Below, one piece after another: positions 18,463-27,200 of a stretch of 64,000 bases of DNA. Numbering within the stretch: the stretch's first letter is position 1; each line of letters begins with the position of its first letter. The notes under the pieces are model-generated. The model did no database searches. It had not been told where the DNA came from and was given only the letters and a program-made list of their open reading frames with translations. Made by a program: the position numbers and the translations under genes. Source of the stretch: Flavobacterium sp. MC2016-06 (GTDB lineage: Bacteria; Bacteroidota; Bacteroidia; Flavobacteriales; Flavobacteriaceae); assembly GCF_009711165.2 (NCBI RefSeq), contig NZ_WMID02000001.1:186001-250000 (forward strand), in the 5' to 3' direction.

Positions 18463-19506
18463 ATGAAAAAAATAATAATCATAACACTTCTTGTACTTCC
18501 TCTTTTTTATGCTTGTAAAGAAGAAAAAAAAGAAAAAAATCAATTTGAAACAGCAGATGTTATTCCTATAAAAACAGCTTTAGTTCAATCTCTAGTACTT
18601 ACCAGTAATATAAGCGCATCAGGTTTAGTAAGCACAGAAAATGAAGCTAATTATGGTTTTAAAATAGGTGGTGTCGTAAGCCGTATTTATGTAGAAGAAG
18701 GGCAGTTTTTTAAAAAAGGACAATTGTTAGCAGCATTAGATCAAACCGAAATTAATGCGGGTTTAAACCAAACCGATCTAAATGTAAAAAAATACGAGCG
18801 TGATTACAACCGCGCCAACAATCTGTATAAAGACAGCGTCTATACTTTAGAACAGCTTCAGAATACAAAAACAGGACTTGATATTGCCAGAAAGCAAAAA
18901 GATGCGGTTGCTTTTAATGCACGCTACGCTAAAATTTATGCAGCTGCCAATGGTTTTGTAGCTTCTAAAATAGCCAATGAAGGCGAAGTAGTTGGAGCAG
19001 GATCTCCAATTTTAGCTATAAACGAAACCAGTCAAAACAACAATTATGTATTAAAAATTGGTTTGACAGACCAAGAATGGGCAGCAGTAAAAATAGGACA
19101 GAAAGCAATTGTTACCCTTGATGGTTATCCAGACGAACATTTTGATGCGGCTGTTTTTAGAAAATCACAAGCTGCAGATGCAGCACTGGGTTCTTTTCAG
19201 GTAGAATTAAAACTGAATTTAAAGAAAAGTAAACCAGCAGTAGGAATGTTTGGCAAAGCAGAAATTAAAGCAGAAAATGCCGAAGATTTTATCATCATTC
19301 CCTATAATTCACTTATAGAAGCCGATGGAAATAAAGCCTTTGTATTTATAGTAGAAAATAATAAAGTAAAACGTAAGTCTGTCACGATCAATAAATTTGA
19401 GAATAACAAAGTATTCATAAAAGAAGGTCTAAAGAAAACAGATCAAATCGTGATTTCCAACAGCGCTTATCTCAACGAAGAATCAACGATCAAAATCATT
19501 AAATAA
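18463..19506 (+). CDS. RND efflux periplasmic adaptor lipoprotein
   Basis: The protein has 347 aa. A lipobox (PLFYAC near residue 18) predicts a lipid-anchored adaptor. The biotinyl-lipoyl-like half-motifs are GGVVSRIYVEEGQFFKKGQLLAALD and KIYAAANGFVASKIANEGEVVGAG, separated by a short helical hairpin. They are followed by a beta-barrel domain (VLKIGLTDQEWAAVKIGQKA) and a membrane-proximal domain (IIPYNSLIEADGNKAFVFIVENNKVKRKSV). It couples the RND pump to the TolC channel. Gaps of 13 and 8 bp to its neighbours support one operon. Confidence 0.93.
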   Translation: MKKIIIITLLVLPLFYACKEEKKEKNQFETADVIPIKTALVQSLVLTSNISASGLVSTENEANYGFKIGGVVSRIYVEEGQFFKKGQLLAALDQTEINAGLNQTDLNVKKYERDYNRANNLYKDSVYTLEQLQNTKTGLDIARKQKDAVAFNARYAKIYAAANGFVASKIANEGEVVGAGSPILAINETSQNNNYVLKIGLTDQEWAAVKIGQKAIVTLDGYPDEHFDAAVFRKSQAADAALGSFQVELKLNLKKSKPAVGMFGKAEIKAENAEDFIIIPYNSLIEADGNKAFVFIVENNKVKRKSVTINKFENNKVFIKEGLKKTDQIVISNSAYLNEESTIKIIK

Positions 19507-19514
19507 CCCATAGT

Positions 19515-22500
19515 ATGAAAATTACAAACTTTGCCGTTAAGAATTATCAGTTTACGCTGATTATATTTCTTCTTGTAGCAGTGGTAGGATATCTTACCCT
19601 ATTTTCAATGCCCAGAGCAGAAGACCCTTCTACGCATCCACCGCAATATTTGATTACGGTTATTTATCCTGGCACGAGTCCGAAAGATATGGAGGAACAA
19701 GTCGTAAAACCTATTGAAAATAAAATTTACGGACTAGAGAACATCGATAGAATATTGACTACAGTAGAAGATGGAGTAGCAGCTTTTCAGGTAAAATTTA
19801 AATACGGAGTAGACGTTGATAATAAATATCAGGAGATTTCTACTGAAATGAATGCGCTTAAAAACAGCGAACTTCCAAAAGATATTTATCAGATTAAAAC
19901 AGAAAAAATTGCTTCTTCAGATGTAAAAATTCTTCAAGTAGCTTTAGTATCTGCCAATGCGTCTGATAAAAAACTGCGTGATGAAGCAGATAAATTAAAA
20001 ACAAAAATTGAAAAAATTACCAATCTTAAAGATGTAAAATATGCTGGAATTCCAGAACAGGAAATTCGTATTGATTTGAAATTGGATAAACTGGCACAAT
20101 TAAAAATTCCTTTAAATGTAGTAATGGGAAGTCTGCAGAGTGAAGCTGCCGATATACCGGGAGGAAGTATTGATCTTGACAGTAAAGTATTTAATGTAAA
20201 AACAAGCGGTAAATTTAAAAATGCCCAAGATGTTGCCAATACAGTTATTTACAATGCCAATGGAAAAATAGTCTACATGAAAGATGTTGCCGAAGTAGGC
20301 TACAAATCTCAGGTGGTAGATCATATTACCCGCATTAACGGACACCGCTGCGTTTTGGTTACTGCCGGTATGAAAGACAATGTAAACATTACCGATGTTC
20401 AGAAAGAATTTATGCCATTAATAGACGAATTCTCCAAAGATTTACCTCCAAATATAAAACTGGTAAAAAGTTTTGACCAGGCTAATATGGTGGCACAGCG
20501 TTTAGGCCATTTAGGTTTTGATTTTGCACTTGCTATTATTTTAGTGATCATCACCTTATTGCCATTAGGATCAAGAGCTTCCATAATCGTTATGATATCA
20601 ATACCATTATCTCTGGCATTGGGACTTATTGCTATGAATGCATTAGGATTTTCTTTAAACCAGTTAAGTATTGTTGGTTTAGTAGTTGCTTTGGGACTGC
20701 TGGTGGATGATAGTATTGTTGTTGTAGAAAATATAGAACGCTGGCTTAGAGAAGGACATTCTAAAATGGATGCCGTTTTAAAAGGAACTAAACAAATAGG
20801 AATTGCCGTTGTGGGTTGTACTGCAACACTGGTTATCGCTTTTTTACCACTTGTTTACCTTCCAGATGTTTCGGGAGAATTTATCAGAAGTTTACCAATG
20901 GCGGTTATTACAAGTGTATTAGCATCTATGATTGTTGCTTTGACATTGGTTCCATTCTTGGGAAGCAGATTTTTAAAAACACATGAACACGGCGGCGGTA
21001 ACATTTTTCTTCAGTATCTGCAAAGGTTTCTTACCAGAGCTTATCGTGATATTATGCCAAAAGCATTAAAATATCCAAGAACAACAATTGCAATTTCTAT
21101 TGTATTGAGCATTACCGCTTTTGGATTATTAAAAGCAACAGGATTTAAATTATTCCCAACATCAGAAAAACCAATGTTTCTTATCAATATAAAAATGCCG
21201 CTGCAGGCTAATATATCAGAGAGTGACAGGGTTACCAAAATTGTAGAGGCAGAGTTAAAAAAGCATAAGGAAATAGAATTTTATACCTCCAATGTAGGTA
21301 AAGGAAATCCGCAGATTTATTACAATGTGCATCCACAGGACAGAAAACCAGATTTTGCACAGATTTTTGTTCAATTGGATGATGAAGCAAAACCAACAGA
21401 CAAAACGGCTTTGATTGAAAAACTCAGAGACAAATTTAAAACAATGCCGTATGCCAAAGTAGAGGTAAAAGATTTTGAACAGGGAACACCTTTAGAAGCC
21501 AATATTGTAGTGCGTTTATTTGGCGAAGATCAAGAAGTTTTACGAAAATTATCCTCTCAGGTCGAGAATATTCTGCGAAAGCAAGAAGGAACTGTTTACA
21601 TTAACAATGAGCTTAATACGTATAAAACCGATGTCAAAGTAAAAATTAATAAAGAAAAAGCCAGAACACTCGGTGTATTAACAAGCGAAGTTGATAGAGT
21701 AATTCGTCTTGCCGTTGCCGGATTAACAGTTGGAGATTATATAGACGACCGTGGTGACGCAAGAAATGTAACGCTGACGCTGCCAAGAGATAAATTTTCT
21801 AATCTTGATGCATTAAAAAATTTATATGTTAATAACATCCAAGGAACGCCTGTAGCATTAAATCAGATTGCGGTGATTTCTTTTGAAACATCTCCAACAG
21901 CGATAAATCATTTTAATAAATCCCGTTTTTCAAAAGTAAGTGCACTATCAAAACCCGGTTATTATGCCAATGATTTACTGGTAAAAATTGTACCAAAATT
22001 GGATAAGCTAAAAATGCCAAAAGGATATTATTATAAATTATCAGGAGAAAAAGAATCAGAAGGCGATGCATTAGGCGGTAATTTTTTGGCAGTAATTATT
22101 TTAAGCACCTTTTTGTTTATTGGCGTTTTACTGCTTCAGTTTAAAACCTTTAAAGGAATTATAATTGTGCTTTCGATTATCCCTTTAGGAATTTTAGGCG
22201 GTGTTTTATTACTGCTCATTAACGGAAGTCCGATGTCATTGGTAGCGATTATTGGTTTTATTGGACTCTCAGGAATACAGGTAAAAAATTCGCTGCTGCT
22301 GGTAGATTTCACCAATCAATTACGACAAGAAGGTAAATCGATTGATGAAGCGATTGCTATTGCAGGAGAAACTCGTTTTCTGCCGGTAGTACTAACTTCT
22401 ATTACAGCAATCTGCGGTTTGATACCGCTGGCATTAAATTCAAATCCTTTAATTGCACCATTGGCAATTGTATTAATCGGCGGACTTATAAGTTCTACCA

Positions 22501-22580
22501 TTCTTTCTAGAATTGTAACGCCGGTAATGTACAAACTGATTCCGCCAAGTATCGAAAGTCAAAATGAAAAAGTAGACTAA
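19515..22580 (+). CDS. RND efflux transporter, inner-membrane pump
   Basis: The protein has 1021 aa, the usual length for hydrophobe/amphiphile or metal RND pumps. An N-terminal membrane helix is followed by the porter motif MPRAEDPSTHPPQYLITVIYPGTSP. The proton-relay pair lies in LGLLVDDSIVVVENIERWLREG (two adjacent Asp in TM4). The second half repeats the architecture (AIIGFIGLSGIQVKNSLLLVDF). It ends the TetR-controlled operon, and a 14-bp stem terminator follows at 22613. The adjacent DD pair points to small-molecule rather than metal efflux, but the substrate cannot be read from sequence. Confidence 0.94.
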   Translation: MKITNFAVKNYQFTLIIFLLVAVVGYLTLFSMPRAEDPSTHPPQYLITVIYPGTSPKDMEEQVVKPIENKIYGLENIDRILTTVEDGVAAFQVKFKYGVDVDNKYQEISTEMNALKNSELPKDIYQIKTEKIASSDVKILQVALVSANASDKKLRDEADKLKTKIEKITNLKDVKYAGIPEQEIRIDLKLDKLAQLKIPLNVVMGSLQSEAADIPGGSIDLDSKVFNVKTSGKFKNAQDVANTVIYNANGKIVYMKDVAEVGYKSQVVDHITRINGHRCVLVTAGMKDNVNITDVQKEFMPLIDEFSKDLPPNIKLVKSFDQANMVAQRLGHLGFDFALAIILVIITLLPLGSRASIIVMISIPLSLALGLIAMNALGFSLNQLSIVGLVVALGLLVDDSIVVVENIERWLREGHSKMDAVLKGTKQIGIAVVGCTATLVIAFLPLVYLPDVSGEFIRSLPMAVITSVLASMIVALTLVPFLGSRFLKTHEHGGGNIFLQYLQRFLTRAYRDIMPKALKYPRTTIAISIVLSITAFGLLKATGFKLFPTSEKPMFLINIKMPLQANISESDRVTKIVEAELKKHKEIEFYTSNVGKGNPQIYYNVHPQDRKPDFAQIFVQLDDEAKPTDKTALIEKLRDKFKTMPYAKVEVKDFEQGTPLEANIVVRLFGEDQEVLRKLSSQVENILRKQEGTVYINNELNTYKTDVKVKINKEKARTLGVLTSEVDRVIRLAVAGLTVGDYIDDRGDARNVTLTLPRDKFSNLDALKNLYVNNIQGTPVALNQIAVISFETSPTAINHFNKSRFSKVSALSKPGYYANDLLVKIVPKLDKLKMPKGYYYKLSGEKESEGDALGGNFLAVIILSTFLFIGVLLLQFKTFKGIIIVLSIIPLGILGGVLLLLINGSPMSLVAIIGFIGLSGIQVKNSLLLVDFTNQLRQEGKSIDEAIAIAGETRFLPVVLTSITAICGLIPLALNSNPLIAPLAIVLIGGLISSTILSRIVTPVMYKLIPPSIESQNEKVD

Positions 22581-22612
22581 CCAATATTAAACTTGACAGA
22601 ACCGAGTATTTA

Positions 22613-22652
22613 AACAAATGATTCCAGAACTAATATTTTGGAATCATTTGTT
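22613..22652 (+). terminator. Terminator of the RND operon
   Basis: AACAAATGATTCCA pairs perfectly over 14 bp with TGGAATCATTTGTT, 32 bp after the RND stop. Confidence 0.65.
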
Positions 22653-22788
22653 CGTTTAAACGTTTTGGTATTGTCCACTTGTAACTTATTTAAAAAAAAT
22701 AGACCTATAAACAACCTATAAAATTATAATAAAAAAAAGTTATTTGTCTGTTTAGGAGTTAATTAGAATTAATAAAAAATACATCAAA

Positions 22789-24117
22789 ATGAAAGTAAAT
22801 ATCAATATTCTGTATGTGCTGTTTTTAACCTATATTTTGTCAACAGTAAGTTTACATGCTCAGCAAAAAAATGTAGAGAAACTTATTACTGTAAAAGAAA
22901 AAAAAGAATTAATTAAATTATTATGTAACCGCTTGGATACTGTTTATTTATATCCTGAAAACGTTAATAAAATTCGTAAATATTTAAATAAAAAAAATAA
23001 TGATGGCGATTATAATTCCTATAAAACGGCCATGGATTTTGCTTTTCAACTTGATAAAGACTTACAGTATGTGACTAATGATAAACATATGGGACTTGTC
23101 TACGATCCGCAAAAGGCAGCGGAAATGACGCAGCAGCCAAATGAAAATTATTACACTTTAGAAGTGGTTGAAAATCTTAAACAGAAAAATTTTGAATTTA
23201 GAGAATTAGAAATTCTCGACGGTAATTTGGGTTATATGGATTTAAGAGAATTTTGTCCCGTTAAATATGCAGGAGAAACTGCAATTGCAGCGATGAACTT
23301 TCTATCAAATTGTAATGCCATAATTATTGATCTTCGAAACAATGGTGGAGGTGATGACAATATGGTGCAATTTTTACTGAGTTATTTTCTTGATGGTGAT
23401 GTTCAGTTTGCAACAAGCTATAATCGTTTTACAAATAGTTATTATACATCACAAACGGTATCTTATGTTCCAGGCAAAAAATTATACAACATGCCATTGT
23501 ATATTCTGACTTCTAAATCTACTTTTTCGGGTGCAGAAGCATTTTCATATTACCTCAAAATCATGAAAAGAGCCACCTTAATAGGAGAAAATACAGGTGG
23601 AGGAGAAAATCCCGTAGAAATTCAAGTTGTTAATAGAGATTACATCGCTTATATTCCAGCAGTAAAAATTATAAACTCTATTTCTAAAACAAATGTTAGA
23701 TGGGAAACTATTGGCGTAAAACCCGATATAGAAACAGCCTCAGAAGATGCGTTATATATTGCAAAGGTAAAAGCCTTGGAAGATTTATCAGAAAAAAATG
23801 CTTCAAAAAAAGAGTTTTATTCGTGGATAATAGACGGGCTTAAAGCAAAACAAAATCCATTTGCAATAGATAAGATAACTTTACAGTCTTATGCAGGAAA
23901 TTACGGAGAGAGAAAATTAATTTACGAAAATGATAATCTTTTTTACCAAAGGCAAGGAACTAAAAAAGCTAAGCTAACCGCTCTTGATAATGAAACTTTT
24001 ATAATTGAGGGAATTGATTATCTACGTCTAAAAATTATTAAGGAAAAAGGAAATGTTATAGCTTTAATACGCTTATATAATGATGGAATTTTAAAACAAG
24101 ACTTAAAAGAAAACTAA
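22789..24117 (+). CDS. S41-family (C-terminal processing) peptidase
   Basis: The protein has 442 aa with a signal peptide ending near SLHAQ, so it is periplasmic or outer-surface. An N-terminal helical segment (LLCNRLDTVYLYPENVNKIRKYL) precedes the tail-protease core: YMDLREFCPVKYAGETAIAAM, AIIIDLRNNGGGDDNMVQFLLSYF, and STFSGAEAFSYYLK with the nucleophile Ser near residue 247. GENTGGGENP follows. A classical PDZ domain is not evident, as in the IRBP-like S41 subgroup. A TTGTCCACTTG motif at 22671, similar to the putative LytTR half-site, lies upstream but lacks the paired site. Confidence 0.88.
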   Translation: MKVNINILYVLFLTYILSTVSLHAQQKNVEKLITVKEKKELIKLLCNRLDTVYLYPENVNKIRKYLNKKNNDGDYNSYKTAMDFAFQLDKDLQYVTNDKHMGLVYDPQKAAEMTQQPNENYYTLEVVENLKQKNFEFRELEILDGNLGYMDLREFCPVKYAGETAIAAMNFLSNCNAIIIDLRNNGGGDDNMVQFLLSYFLDGDVQFATSYNRFTNSYYTSQTVSYVPGKKLYNMPLYILTSKSTFSGAEAFSYYLKIMKRATLIGENTGGGENPVEIQVVNRDYIAYIPAVKIINSISKTNVRWETIGVKPDIETASEDALYIAKVKALEDLSEKNASKKEFYSWIIDGLKAKQNPFAIDKITLQSYAGNYGERKLIYENDNLFYQRQGTKKAKLTALDNETFIIEGIDYLRLKIIKEKGNVIALIRLYNDGILKQDLKEN

Positions 24118-24215
24118 ATTTGATGCTATTTCAGGGAATATTATTTACACGGAAAAATTAGTCAGTCATGAGGATCAAAGTAAAAGGCTTTAGTTTTATT
24201 AAATAGAGAATACAT

Positions 24216-24357
24216 AATGGTCTGGTTTTTAGTAGTTTTTAATCTGCCAAAAGAACTCTGAGTAGAGTTGAAGTTCTATATATGCTGAGGAGGATCAAAT
24301 GTTAAATAAGGGACAAGTATGTTTAAATCATTTTGTAAATTGGCAGTATAATTTTAG
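24216..24357 (+). pseudogene. IS6-family transposase C-terminal fragment
   Basis: Translation gives SAKRTLSRVEVLYMLRRIK, then after a frameshift a tail equivalent to that of the remnant at 618-1081 (ESVKRTLNRI, ILHMLRKNQ, then MFKSFCK-like DNA). Only the last 45 or so codons remain. It sits just upstream of the orphan Pycsar-type gene. Confidence 0.6.
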
Positions 24358-24401
24358 TACAGAGTTCTAAAAAATAAAACCACGATATAAAAAAATAAAA
24401 A

Positions 24402-24980
24402 ATGGATACTGAATTAAAAAAAGGCAATAAAAGTAAAAAGAAACAAGATAAACCAGAACGTGGAGTAGATACCTTATTCAAAGTATCTTTAGGTAATTTT
24501 ACCCGTTTGAGTGGTATTGCAGATAGAAAGGCTAATATATTACTCTCTGTAAATGCTATCATTATTTCGATAGCTCTTTCTAGATTATTTCCAAAATTAG
24601 ATAACATAAAAAATGCCTATTTAGTGATTCCAACTTTCATCATGGTAATATCTAGTGTAATTACAATTATTTTTGCTATCCTTTCTACACGGCCAAAAAT
24701 TGCACGAGGTGAGTTTACCGACAAAGACATTGAAGATAGAAAGGTAAATCTGCTGTTTTTTGGAAATTTTTATAAAATCCCTTTGGTAAAGTACCGATTG
24801 GCTATGAATGAAATGATGAAAGACCAAGAATATCTCTATAACTCATTAATTGATGATATGTATTTTTTAGGAATAGCATTACAGAAAAAATTTAGATTAT
24901 TGCGAATTGCCTATAATATTTTTATGATTGGAATAGTGCTAACCGTAATTGCTTTTTTAATCGCCTTTTTAACAATTTAG
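24402..24980 (+). CDS. Pycsar-effector-type transmembrane protein (PycTM/DUF5706)
   Basis: The protein has 192 aa. After a lysine-rich N-terminus, the sequence follows the DUF5706 family that includes PycTM effectors: LSGIADRKANILLSVNAIIIS (TM1), YLVIPTFIMVISSVITIIFAIL (TM2), STRPKIARGEFTDKDIEDRKVNLLFFGNF, and a final TM3 (IAYNIFMIGIVLTVIAFLIAF). In Pycsar defence, a cyclase makes cCMP or cUMP and the TM effector disrupts the membrane. No cyclase is adjacent, and the HD domain often fused in flavobacterial relatives is absent, so this could be an orphan effector, a housekeeping relative or a remnant. It lies between two fragments of one IS6-family transposase. Confidence 0.75.
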   Translation: MDTELKKGNKSKKKQDKPERGVDTLFKVSLGNFTRLSGIADRKANILLSVNAIIISIALSRLFPKLDNIKNAYLVIPTFIMVISSVITIIFAILSTRPKIARGEFTDKDIEDRKVNLLFFGNFYKIPLVKYRLAMNEMMKDQEYLYNSLIDDMYFLGIALQKKFRLLRIAYNIFMIGIVLTVIAFLIAFLTI

Positions 24981-25040
24981 TACCTATCTATGTTATGCTT
25001 TTGTCGTTTCTGTAAATAATTTTTTCCTCCAAAGATTTAA

Positions 25041-25180
25041 AAATTATCAAATAAATACCAAAAGTCATTGTTATCTTAAGTCTATTATTCTTCAAGCACT
25101 TTACTTTAAATTAAGATTTAAAGTGAGTTATAGGGATGTAGAAGAAATAATTAAAATGCGAGGAATAGCAGAGTGGGAGG
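25041..25180 (+). pseudogene. IS6-family transposase N-terminal fragment
   Basis: The frame gives NYQINTKSHCYLKSIILQAL, YFKLRFKVSYRDVEEIIKM and RGIAEWE. It corresponds to the N-terminal HTH of the remnant at 618 (HCYPKANILQ, YRDVEEIIKM). The frame then diverges, so only the first 45 codons survive. Confidence 0.65.
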
Positions 25181-25254
25181 CAGCTCGCATTTTTAGTTCT
25201 GCAATTACGTGCTGTTTTTGAGTTAATTAGGTTGTAACACCAGTCTAAAAAAAA

Positions 25255-25374
25255 CAATCGCTCGGATATGCACAACGATAGCACGGAAATTTTTTCCGTG
25301 CCCATTCCTATATTAATAAAAACTGGATTTTCTTTTTTTAAATCTATTAAGATATACTTTGCGGGCACGGATTC
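25255..25374 (+). repeat. Dispersed 130-bp repeat, copy 2
   Basis: It contains CAATCGCTCGGATATGC, GGAAATTTTTTCCGTGCCC and GCGGGCACGGATT. The right end is truncated right after the inner inverted repeat. It lies between the convergent Pycsar-type gene region and the 456-aa gene. Confidence 0.8.
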
Positions 25375-25411
25375 ATTTTTTTTCAATTAATATTTTGAAA
25401 CAAGAAGTAAG

Positions 25412-26782
25412 TTAATCTTCAAAAATTCCTTGTCCATTAATTATTTCTTGAATTTCAAGTATACTACTAATTTTGAAATTTCGAATTTTCCCATCTCTTA
25501 GTAGGCAATTTGTTTTCAATACAACTTCAACATTTTGATCTTCAAAAATTGTTTTAGGTAGAGTATTATCAGGGATTATTTCGCCTGGTAAATTAATAAA
25601 AATACTTCCATTGTCATTATAATTATAATTGACAAAATATTGATCTCCATCAGAAATCCAAGAATTTAAGTTTTTGTATAAATCCTTAAATTTTTTAAAA
25701 TCTTTTATATAAATAAATAGATCAATAATTTTTACTATCCTAGTTGTGATGTTATGATAAGTGTCTTTGTATCGGATATAATAATAACCATTTAGGGTAA
25801 ATTTACAATCGAAGGTTTTTAATTTATAACCACGTGAATTGTAATCTGGAAATTTCTTTCCAAATATTTCATTTTCAGTCTTTACACTAAAATTATCATT
25901 AATTGTTATTGCAGATTTCTTTTGTGCCACATAATCAAAATAATTCATTTGATAGAAATAATGCTTAAATAGTATAGCTTTTGAGAGACCCAGAGTTTTT
26001 GATATTTTTGTAGGGCTACCTTCCAATATAAAAGAATTATTTAGTGGCAATATTGGCAAGTTAAAGTAAGAGTTTTTCTCAACTGATTCTACTACATCTG
26101 ATAGTAAATCTTTGTCAGGAAATAAATCTTGTGTATTTCGAACCTCATACAAAGTTTCACTCGAAAGATACAATTCTGAAAAACTTTTTGAATTGGAATT
26201 ATACCATTTACACTTTAATTCGATTATAGGCAATCCAGATTTTTCAGAAAATTTATTTTTTTCATCTGAAAATTTAAAACCAATTATTGTCATAATTGGC
26301 GGTAAAAACTCTAGATGATTAGTTTCCATTAATTCCCCATTATCTTTTGTTCGATTAACTTTTACCTTATTTAATTCTATATCTACGCTTTTTAAAACAA
26401 CTTTTTTGTTAATGTAAAATTGCTTAATTAAATTTTCATAATTCTTACTGGTAAGTTCCTTGTTTTCATCCTCTAGCTGTTGTTTAAAGTTAATCTCAAA
26501 AAGAAATTTCTGATCTATTATAGAGAAAAAGATTCTGTTTACAAGATTGCTATTAATCCACTTTTCTGTGAATTTTCCCTCTTTTGAATTATAGTAAATA
26601 CAGTTTAGTTGTTGTCCAATATCTACTCCTGACTCTTTGTCAAATGATTTTTCTTTGATTTCTTTAACTACTAAAACAGGCGAGGAGTAATCAGAATATG
26701 CGGTAATTTTAATATTTGTTAGTTTGTTGATATAAGGATGTGTTTTGAAAACGATAAGTTCTCCTTGCTTGAATTCTGACAT
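25412..26782 (-). CDS. Hypothetical protein beside the reverse transcriptase
   Basis: The protein has 456 aa, no signal peptide or membrane helix, and a lysine- and asparagine-rich, beta-strand-rich sequence. I recognise no family. The N-terminus (FKQGELIVFKTHPY) and a repeated layout of 'xxPVLVVKEIK ... LNCIYYNSKEGKFTEKWINS' and 'PPIMTIIGFKF ... LKCKWYNSNSKSFSELYLSS' suggest two copies of a small beta domain in the first 220 residues. The C-terminus (VVLKTNCLLRDGKIRNFKI) has a WYL-like look but no clear motif. It is divergent from the reverse transcriptase gene across 418 bp. Shared location in a defence-like block makes a defence role possible but unproven. Confidence 0.7.
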   Translation of the reverse strand: MSEFKQGELIVFKTHPYINKLTNIKITAYSDYSSPVLVVKEIKEKSFDKESGVDIGQQLNCIYYNSKEGKFTEKWINSNLVNRIFFSIIDQKFLFEINFKQQLEDENKELTSKNYENLIKQFYINKKVVLKSVDIELNKVKVNRTKDNGELMETNHLEFLPPIMTIIGFKFSDEKNKFSEKSGLPIIELKCKWYNSNSKSFSELYLSSETLYEVRNTQDLFPDKDLLSDVVESVEKNSYFNLPILPLNNSFILEGSPTKISKTLGLSKAILFKHYFYQMNYFDYVAQKKSAITINDNFSVKTENEIFGKKFPDYNSRGYKLKTFDCKFTLNGYYYIRYKDTYHNITTRIVKIIDLFIYIKDFKKFKDLYKNLNSWISDGDQYFVNYNYNDNGSIFINLPGEIIPDNTLPKTIFEDQNVEVVLKTNCLLRDGKIRNFKISSILEIQEIINGQGIFED

Positions 26783-26859
26783 AATTTCTTTTTGGTTAAA
26801 ATAGATGTCGAATATATGAATTTTAATGTTAATTTTGAAAAGAATCTGCGTGATGAGTG

Positions 26860-27180
26860 AAATTACAGCTGTGTGGATCGCAAAACAGAATTTATTCTGT
26901 TTTACTATTATACAACAAGGTATATTAGGAAATGAGATTTAACAAATCTTGGGCTAAAGTCTATGATAAGACCTCCCTTTAGAAGAAGAACTAGAAGTTC
27001 GATTAATAGTACAGTTGGCTCATTCGTCATAAGCGAGATAAGCAAATTTAGGCATTTAATTATATATTTCATAAGTATTCTAATATATTTAATCACATAA
27101 CCAATGACTCAGTAATTGGGTACCGATCCGACTCATTCAATGAGGTCATGTAATTTTTTAAACGCTATTGCTGATCGCAG
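26860..27180 (+). ncRNA. Candidate structured RNA upstream of the reverse transcriptase
   Basis: The 418-bp gap between divergent genes holds several hairpins. A 10-bp stem AAAACAGAAT/ATTCTGTTTT lies at 26882-26903. GTCT/AGAC lies near 26959, and GAACT-AGA-AGTTC at 26988-27000. CTCAT-TCA-ATGAG at 27132-27144 is extended by GA/TC around a bulge, and GGTACC lies at 27119. DRT2-type defence systems are known to carry a template ncRNA directly upstream of the RT gene. That match in position and size is the reason for the call. The exact ends and strand are inferred; no promoter could be assigned. Confidence 0.38.
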
Positions 27181-27200
27181 ATTCTTTTTTAATTTCAATT

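Noticed and set aside
24216..25180. Functional composite transposon carrying the Pycsar-type gene
   Set aside because: Only transposase fragments remain (C-terminal left, N-terminal right) and no complete element or clear ends can be seen.
26908..27096. 60-codon minus-strand ORF in the RT leader
   Set aside because: It is low-complexity and Leu/Ile-rich, lacks a plausible start context, and overlaps the hairpins; an RNA reading of the region is more likely.
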